DNA from: Patescibacteria group bacterium
Lineage (GTDB): Bacteria > Patescibacteriota > Minisyncoccia > Moranbacterales > UBA2206
DNA: 45,787 nt
Reading direction: 5' to 3'
Assembly: GCA_030837625.1 (NCBI GenBank)
Contig: JAUPKF010000006.1
Span: 1-45,787 of the forward strand
Of the stretch, positions 41,744 to 45,787 are shown piece by piece. How positions within the stretch are numbered: the stretch's first letter is position 1; each line of letters starts with the position of its first letter. A program made the translations under genes and the position numbers. The notes below the pieces were generated by a model. That model was given only the letters and a program-made list of their open reading frames with translations. It had not been told where the DNA came from and ran no database searches.

Positions 41744-42094
41744 TCATTTTTCGCGTAATTCTTGCAAACTTTCTTTCCGCGTCACTTCCGTCATTTGCTG
41801 TTCCAGGCGTTCGATGGCGGAGAGGAGTTTGAAGATCATAAGAAAAACCAGGATAAATCCGGTGAGGATGACGGCATTGATGTTGCCTTGCATACCAATA
41901 AGCTCAGCAATATCATTGGTAAGGCTGGGATAGACAGCCACGACAGCCATTCCGCCCCAAACGATAACCCGAATAAGGAGTTTCAAGAATGTCTGTCCTT
42001 TTTTCCTTCGGACGAAATTTTTGCCGCCCTGAAAAATCATCACGCTGGCGATGAGGATGATGGCTATTTGGTAGAGATGAAGGGAGGAGTTCAT
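41744..42094 (-). CDS. DUF2304-type small membrane protein
   Basis: A 116-residue protein with three hydrophobic helices (about 5-20, 37-57 and 73-95) and a C-terminal amphipathic, Glu/Arg-rich tail likely to be coiled coil (SAIERLEQQMTEV). This layout matches DUF2304 proteins, which are usually encoded beside GT2 dolichol-phosphate-sugar-synthase-like genes, as here. The function is not established. A helper of the neighbouring GT2 at the membrane is likely. I use the ATG at 42094. A GTG at 42112 would add six residues. Neither has a clear ribosome site. Confidence 0.75.
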   Translation of the reverse strand: MNSSLHLYQIAIILIASVMIFQGGKNFVRRKKGQTFLKLLIRVIVWGGMAVVAVYPSLTNDIAELIGMQGNINAVILTGFILVFLMIFKLLSAIERLEQQMTEVTRKESLQELREK

Positions 42095-42120
42095 AACGTT
42101 GTAATTTTGCACTTTACAAA

Positions 42121-42147
42121 CTTTATAACTTTAATAACTTTATAACT
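42121..42147. repeat. CTTTATAACT direct repeats between GT2 and DUF2304 genes
   Basis: Two copies of CTTTATAACT, at 42121-42130 and 42138-42147, separated by TTAATAA in an AT-rich spacer. The second copy runs into the 3' end of the GT2 gene. Related CTTTATAA units occur before the UDP-glucose dehydrogenase gene (43891-43941). Confidence 0.5.
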
Positions 42148-42838
42148 AATTTATCAGTCCCCAAATCATTTTGTAAACCGTCTTGACTCCGTTCCAAAAA
42201 CTTTGTTTTTGGATTTTTCCCATAGAATATTCGGTGTAGCGGACGGTTATGGGGACTTCGATGTATTTCAACTTGCGAAGATAAATTTCCCGGATAACTT
42301 CCGAGTCGTATTCATAGCGGTCGCTTTTGGTGTTGATGAGTTCGGCGGCGCGGCGGGAATAGGCGCGGAAACCGGACTGGGAATCGGTGACATAGAGACC
42401 GAAAAGATACCAGGTGATTATATTTCCAATCTTATTTTGGATAATTTTATACCAAGGCATTCCCGCGGGATCCAACAATCTAGTTCCCAGAACTACGTCA
42501 ATCCGGCCGTTTTTTATAGGTTCGATAAGTTTTTTGATATCTTGCGGGTCATGTTGGCCGTCTCCGTCTATTGTAACAATAATATCGGCTCGGAGCAACT
42601 TGGCCGCCTCTATGCCGGTTTTGGTGGCCGCCCCTTTGCCGCGGTTAATCTTGTGGCGGATGGCCGTCGCTCCGGCTCTTTCGGCCACAGCGCGAGTATT
42701 GTCGGTTCCGCCGTCGTCTACTACGATGATGTTTTGGTAACCGGCGTTCTGGATCTCCAAAATGACGTCTTGAATGACTTTTTCCTCGTTATAGGCCGGA
42801 ACGACGATAAAAATTTTGTTCTCGCTGAATGTTGCCAT
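42146..42838 (-). CDS. GT2 glycosyltransferase, DPM1-like, without membrane anchor
   Basis: A 230-residue family 2 enzyme. It shows FIVVPAYNEEKVIQ, VVDDGGTDNT, IVTIDGDGQHDP with the metal-binding DGD, VLGTRL and SGFRAYSRRA, the pattern of dolichyl-phosphate-mannose-synthase-like bacterial proteins. It lacks the C-terminal helices of the GT2 proteins at 3551 and 42940. The adjacent DUF2304 protein may supply the membrane contact. The ATG at 42838 lies about 7 nt after a TACAAT -10 box, suggesting a leaderless mRNA. An ATG at 42856 would lie upstream of that box. Confidence 0.9.
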   Translation of the reverse strand: MATFSENKIFIVVPAYNEEKVIQDVILEIQNAGYQNIIVVDDGGTDNTRAVAERAGATAIRHKINRGKGAATKTGIEAAKLLRADIIVTIDGDGQHDPQDIKKLIEPIKNGRIDVVLGTRLLDPAGMPWYKIIQNKIGNIITWYLFGLYVTDSQSGFRAYSRRAAELINTKSDRYEYDSEVIREIYLRKLKYIEVPITVRYTEYSMGKIQKQSFWNGVKTVYKMIWGLIN

Positions 42839-42845
42839 AAAAACA

Positions 42846-42851
42846 TTGTAG
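42846..42851 (-). promoter_or_regulatory. Probable -10 box (TACAAT) for the GT2/DUF2304 pair, possibly leaderless
   Basis: Minus-strand context TTTTTGTGCTACAAT, then GTTTTT and the ATG at 42838. Transcription would start at or next to the start codon. The same TTTTTGTG-n-TA-n-AT string lies upstream of the minus-strand GT4 gene near 38690. No good -35 box. Confidence 0.45.
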
Positions 42852-42884
42852 CACAAAAACCGTCTGATGGAAGGAGGTAATGGT

Positions 42885-42913
42885 TGATGTTTTTTAGGAT
42901 ATGTAATATTATT
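42885..42913 (+). promoter_or_regulatory. Sigma-70-type promoter for the GT2/ugd genes
   Basis: TTGATG (-35, 42885-42890), a 17-nt spacer and TATTAT (-10, 42908-42913), 27 nt before the GT2 ATG at 42940. The 41-nt block 42883-42923 matches the one at 38726-38766 in 36 positions. Both blocks are divergent to a minus-strand gene. Confidence 0.78.
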
Positions 42914-42939
42914 AAAGCGTAACTATAAACAATACCAAT

Positions 42940-43878
42940 ATGGATTCGGAAACAAAGTTGTCGGTCGTAGTGCCACTTTACAACGAAGAGGGGAATGTCA
43001 GGGAACTGCATAAACGCATTTTGGAAGCTTGCCAAAAACTGGGCGAAAGTTTTGAAATTATTTTTATCGATGATGGGTCTAAAGATGGGACAGTTGCGCG
43101 GTGCCAGGGATTGTCGCCGCTGAAACTTATCAAATTTCGCCGTAATTTCGGCCAAACGGCCGCTTTTGACGCCGGGATCAAAGAAGCCCGGGGAGAAATA
43201 GTCATCACGATGGACGGCGATTTACAAAACGACCCGAACGACATAGGACTTCTGTTGGAAGAAATGAAAAAAGGCTGGGACGTGGTTTCTGGCTGGAGAT
43301 GGCAAAGGCAAGACAGTTTTTCTAAAAAGTTTTTCTCGCGCGGCGCCAATTTGCTTCGCAAAGTTCTCATTCAGGACAAGATTCACGATTCCGGCTGTTC
43401 ATTGAAAGCCTATAAGCGAGAATGTTTTTCCGGGGTGGATTTTTTCGGAGAGATGCACCGTTTTATGCCGGCTGTTTTGGAGTTGCAAGGATACAAAGTC
43501 GGAGAAGTGAAAGTTTCGCACCATCCGAGGGTCGCTGGTGTGACGAAATATAATTGGAAGCGAGCCATCAAAGGCTTTGTGGATATGGTTTCTATCTGGT
43601 TTTGGGGAAAATACGCCAATCGGCCGCTGCATCTTTTCGGCGGCTCCGGAATAGCTTTGTCTTTTGTCGGCGTATTGATTTTGGTTTGGATGGCCGCGGC
43701 CAAACTGTTTTTTCAAGTGTCCTTGTCCGACAAAATCTGGCCCCTGATGGGCGTATTTTTGGTTATGATCGGCGTCCAGCTATTTGTTTTCGGCCTTATG
43801 GCCGACATTTTGGTCAAAAACTATTACAAAGAAAGAAAGAGTATGAATTACTCTATTAAAGAAATAGTGATAAGTTAA
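42940..43878 (+). CDS. GT2 polyprenyl-phosphate sugar transferase (ArnC/GtrB-like) with two C-terminal helices
   Basis: A 312-residue protein with VVPLYNEEGN (10-19), FIDDGSKDGT (42-51), the metal-binding DGDLQNDP (92-99), a conserved RRNFGQTAAFDAG segment (67-79), and HPRVAGVTKYNWKRA. Two transmembrane helices lie at about 230-252 and 265-290. It probably transfers a sugar from a nucleotide donor to undecaprenyl phosphate at the inner membrane. It has a strong promoter of its own and is followed, after a repeat-containing 76-nt spacer, by UDP-glucose dehydrogenase. UDP-glucuronate may therefore be its donor, which is inference. Confidence 0.9.
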   Translation: MDSETKLSVVVPLYNEEGNVRELHKRILEACQKLGESFEIIFIDDGSKDGTVARCQGLSPLKLIKFRRNFGQTAAFDAGIKEARGEIVITMDGDLQNDPNDIGLLLEEMKKGWDVVSGWRWQRQDSFSKKFFSRGANLLRKVLIQDKIHDSGCSLKAYKRECFSGVDFFGEMHRFMPAVLELQGYKVGEVKVSHHPRVAGVTKYNWKRAIKGFVDMVSIWFWGKYANRPLHLFGGSGIALSFVGVLILVWMAAAKLFFQVSLSDKIWPLMGVFLVMIGVQLFVFGLMADILVKNYYKERKSMNYSIKEIVIS

Positions 43879-43890
43879 TAAAGTTTTTCA

Positions 43891-43941
43891 AGTTCATAAA
43901 GTTCATAAAGTCGCTTTATAAACTTGTTACTTTATAAACTT
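43891..43941. repeat. AT-rich tandem and inverted repeats upstream of ugd
   Basis: AGTTCATAA occurs twice in tandem (43891-43908). AAGTTCATAAAG (43899-43910) pairs with CTTTATAAACTT (43914-43925) around a TCG loop with one mismatch. CTTTATAAACTT is repeated at 43930-43941. The element fills the gap between GT2 and ugd and could act as a partial terminator or a protein-binding site. Confidence 0.6.
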
Positions 43942-43954
43942 TACAACTCTTTTT

Positions 43955-45280
43955 ATGAAAATTGCAATTATCGGCACTGGTTACGTGGGTTTGGTCAGCG
44001 GGACATGTTTTTCGGAATTTGGGCATGAAGTGGTTTGCCTAGACAAAGATGAGAAAAAGATTGAAGCGCTTCGTGGCGGAAAGATTCCAATCTACGAACC
44101 GGGACTAGAGCAAATGGTCAAAGAAAACGTCGAGGACAAGCGTTTATCTTTCACGACCGATATCAAAACCGCTATGGAAGGGGCGCAGGCTGTTTTCATC
44201 GCCGTGGGAACGCCCACTTCGCGCCGGGGCGACGGCTATGCCGATTTGAGTTACGTCTACGCCGTGGCCAAAGAAATCGCGCCGCATATTCAAAATTACA
44301 CTGTCGTTGTCGATAAAAGTACCGTGCCGGTGGGAACGGCCGATGAGGTGAGGCGGATAATCAAAGAAGAAAACCCGCAGGCGGATTTCGACGTGGCATC
44401 CAATCCGGAATTTTTGCGAGAAGGCGCGGCTATTGCCGACTTTATGCGACCGGATCGGGTGGTAATCGGCGTGCAAGACGAAAAAGCCAAGGAAATTTTA
44501 CGGAAAATATATAAGCCTCTTTATCTCATTGAAACTCCCATCGTTTTTACCGACACCAGAACGGCCGAACTGATCAAATATGCTTCCAACGCCTTTTTGG
44601 CGGTGAAGATCAGCTATATTAACGATATGGCCAATTTATGCGAAGCGACCGGGGCGGATGTGGTGACGCTGGCCAAGGCGATGGGGTTGGATAATCGCAT
44701 CGGAAAGAAATTTTTGCACGCCGGTCCGGGTTACGGCGGGTCGTGCTTTCCCAAAGACACGCTGGCGCTCAACAAGACCGCTCAGGAACACGGGCTGTCG
44801 CTTCGTATCGTGGAGGCGGCGGTGGAAATAAACTCGGCGCAAAAAGCTAAGATGGTGAAAAAAATACGCCAAGCCTTGGGCGGATCGGAGGCGGGAAAAA
44901 CTATCGCGGTGCTGGGATTGGCTTTTAAACCGGAAACGGACGATATGCGGGACGCTGCCGCCTTGGCGATTCTTCCAGCGTTGGTTGAAAAGGGCGCGCG
45001 GGTAATCGCCCACGATCCGCAGGCGATGGAAGCCGCCAAACCGATGCTGCCGGAAATTGAATTTGCGACCGGGCCGTACGAAGCTGTCACCGACGCGGAC
45101 GCAGTGGTTCTTATGACGGAATGGAATGAATACCGGGCGCTGGATCTGGACCGTCTGGGCGAACTGATGAAACAGAAAATATTTATCGATCTTCGCAATG
45201 TTTACGAGCCGGAAACTGTCCGGGAAAAAGGATTCGCGTATGTGGGAGTGGGGAGAGGGAAAGTAGTAAGTAGTAAGTAG
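43955..45280 (+). CDS. ugd: UDP-glucose 6-dehydrogenase
   Basis: A 441-residue enzyme of the UDP-glucose/GDP-mannose dehydrogenase family. It shows the NAD motif IIGTGYVGLVSG (5-16), AVGTPTS (83-89), VDKSTVPVGT (119-128), ASNPEFLREG (148-157), and GPGYGGSCFPKD (257-268) with the catalytic Cys264 and Lys267. It oxidises UDP-glucose to UDP-glucuronate with two NAD. The product could feed GTs of this locus and the AsnB-type amidotransferase. The DNA is visibly more GC-rich than in the 1-32 kb region. The last codons and the stop lie in a 7-nt tandem repeat (AAGTAGT). Confidence 0.95.
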   Translation: MKIAIIGTGYVGLVSGTCFSEFGHEVVCLDKDEKKIEALRGGKIPIYEPGLEQMVKENVEDKRLSFTTDIKTAMEGAQAVFIAVGTPTSRRGDGYADLSYVYAVAKEIAPHIQNYTVVVDKSTVPVGTADEVRRIIKEENPQADFDVASNPEFLREGAAIADFMRPDRVVIGVQDEKAKEILRKIYKPLYLIETPIVFTDTRTAELIKYASNAFLAVKISYINDMANLCEATGADVVTLAKAMGLDNRIGKKFLHAGPGYGGSCFPKDTLALNKTAQEHGLSLRIVEAAVEINSAQKAKMVKKIRQALGGSEAGKTIAVLGLAFKPETDDMRDAAALAILPALVEKGARVIAHDPQAMEAAKPMLPEIEFATGPYEAVTDADAVVLMTEWNEYRALDLDRLGELMKQKIFIDLRNVYEPETVREKGFAYVGVGRGKVVSSK

Positions 45281-45285
45281 TAAGT
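45261..45285 (+). repeat. AAGTAGT heptanucleotide tandem repeat across the ugd stop codon
   Basis: About 3.6 copies of AAGTAGT. It encodes the last residues of UDP-glucose dehydrogenase and contains its stop (45278-45280). Several more stop codons follow within the repeat, so slippage would change only the tail. Confidence 0.75.
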
Positions 45286-45329
45286 ATAAAGCAAAAAGAG
45301 AAAAGCGGCTCCGAGAGGGACTGTTTTTT

Positions 45330-45358
45330 TTGTCATAATAAAGGCGTTGGGCTGTATT
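45330..45358 (+). promoter_or_regulatory. Possible promoter for the DUF1059 gene
   Basis: TTGTCA (45330-45335) is followed 17-19 nt later by TGTATTAA (45353-45360). The TAATAAAGGCGT between them resembles the ATTAA(A/G)GCGT that follows the -10 boxes at 38751 and 42908, so an alternative -10 at CATAAT (45334-45339) is possible. Weak evidence. Confidence 0.35.
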
Positions 45359-45392
45359 AAAGTAGTAAAATTTAAAAAGATAAAACTAGAAA

Positions 45393-45406
45393 GAGAGGTG
45401 GAGGGG
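45393..45406 (+). promoter_or_regulatory. Extended ribosome binding site of the DUF1059 gene
   Basis: AGAGGTGGAGGGG ends 2-3 nt before the ATG at 45409, with its AGAGG part 12 nt upstream. It is the richest purine Shine-Dalgarno stretch in the window. A second ATG directly follows (45412), and the spacing does not decide between them. Confidence 0.6.
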
Positions 45407-45408
45407 TT

Positions 45409-45600
45409 ATGATGAAATTATCTTGCAAGGCAATGGGAGCCGATTGCGGCTACGAGGCCACTGGCGAAACCGCCGAGGAGGTCAAAAACAAAATGATGGA
45501 GCATGCCAAAATGGAGCATAAGGATATGCTCGACAAAATGTCGGACAGCGAAAAAAGCGCCATGATGGCGAAGATGGACGAAAAGATGATGACTGTGTGA
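45409..45600 (+). CDS. DUF1059-type small protein
   Basis: A 63-residue soluble protein. The first half (LSCKAMGADCGYEATGETAEE) carries the two-cysteine pattern of DUF1059, with Cys6 and Cys13, followed by EHAKMEH. The second half is Met/Lys/Asp-rich. DUF1059 members are small proteins of unknown function, thought by some to bind metal through the Cys and His residues. Length and motif fit the family. It has its own ribosome site and a strong terminator 10 nt after the stop, so it is a stand-alone unit not obviously tied to the glycan genes. Confidence 0.85.
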   Translation: MMKLSCKAMGADCGYEATGETAEEVKNKMMEHAKMEHKDMLDKMSDSEKSAMMAKMDEKMMTV

Positions 45601-45611
45601 GGCTTTTCCGC

Positions 45612-45645
45612 AAAAAACAGCCCCGGGACGTCGGCGGCTGTTTTT
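45612..45645 (+). terminator. Rho-independent terminator after the DUF1059 gene
   Basis: AAAAAACAGCC on the left pairs with GGCTGTTTTT on the right. Inner pairs CCG/CGG with one bulged C surround a GGACGT loop. The TTTTT run directly follows the stem. Confidence 0.85.
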
Positions 45646-45667
45646 GTGTGAGAGATTCGATCGTTTT

Positions 45668-45787
45668 CTATCCAATAGCTTGGAAACAATTTATTAAATA
45701 ATCCGGGGTTTTAAAATCTATTCCCATATGCAGTCTTTCAGTATTGTAGTAATCCAGCCAAGCCGGTAGAGCTCTATTAAATGTTTT
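45668..45787 (-). mobile_element. 3' end of an integrase-core (IS3/IS481-like) transposase gene, cut by the window
   Basis: The minus strand is open from the right edge to a TAG at 45668-45670, giving 39 residues. They include FNRALPAWLDYYNTERLHMG and then FKTPDYL. The W-x3-YNTER-H-G segment followed by TP is the C-terminal signature of rve-type transposases (DDE integrases), in which the last catalytic Glu lies a little upstream, here outside the window. The stretch 45646-45667 between this stop and the terminator may hold the element's end, but no inverted repeat can be shown with one end only. Confidence 0.75.

Noticed and set aside
42203-42880. 225-codon plus-strand frame opposite the GT2 gene
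   Set aside because: It is antisense to a clear GT2 with all motifs, and the translated product looks like a codon shadow.
1-45787. CRISPR array, tRNA or rRNA genes
   Set aside because: No regularly spaced direct repeats, no cloverleaf-like segment with a CCA end and no rRNA-like sequence were seen on either strand.
1-45787. Alternative genetic code with UGA read as Gly or Trp (Gracilibacteria/Mycoplasma type)
   Set aside because: TGA ends several genes exactly where the next one begins by ATGA overlap, and no in-frame TGA is needed in any conserved domain.

Overview
This window reads as the core of a large surface-glycan locus from a bacterium that uses the standard code: many genes end in TGA, and TGG is the tryptophan codon. 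Lineage cannot be fixed from the sequence alone. Compact AT-rich operons with 4-nt start/stop overlaps, small DUF2304- and DUF1059-type proteins and a scattered ATTCC/GGAAT hairpin would fit a Candidate Phyla Radiation (Parcubacteria-like) genome. That is inference.

Layout. From 1 to about 31970, 27 genes lie on the plus strand with tiny gaps or overlaps. First come a PglK-type ABC flippase (cut by the left edge), a GT-C-like membrane protein, a polyprenyl-type GT2, two methyltransferases and a hexapeptide acetyltransferase. Next is the nonulosonic-acid (sialic-acid-like) region at 6.7-22.4 kb. It has one neuB-neuC-neuA set (8.5-11.2 kb), then an unusual three-gene block (a double-PLP enzyme, a PP-loop asparagine-synthase-like protein and a KPHP GT-B-like protein), then a second neuA-neuB-neuC set (17.4-20.4 kb) followed by a short-chain dehydrogenase and a UDP-sugar 4,6-dehydratase. 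From 22.4 to 32 kb come GT4 enzymes, methyltransferases, an MBOAT/SGNH-like O-acylation pair, a candidate CMP-sugar transferase and a propeller-like protein.

From 38640 down to 32007 a minus-strand operon encodes two GT4 enzymes, a membrane protein, AsnB and a methyltransferase. From 38.7 kb rightward the DNA looks more GC-rich. It holds a small membrane protein with a secreted beta-helix/lipase fusion, a DUF2304/GT2 pair on the minus strand, a second GT2, UDP-glucose dehydrogenase, a DUF1059 protein with a clear terminator, and the 3' end of an integrase-type transposase running off the right edge.

Together the genes could make activated sugars (two CMP-nonulosonates, a 4-keto-6-deoxy sugar and UDP-glucuronate), assemble them on a lipid carrier, flip the product and decorate it with methyl, acyl and possibly amide groups. 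The strongest candidate for something undescribed is the block at 11298-17450, between the two neu sets. A GAD-like decarboxylase fused to a second PLP fold sits beside a stand-alone amide-ligase-like domain and a putative transferase. A second notable signal is a duplicated divergent promoter element of about 41 nt at 38726 and 42883.
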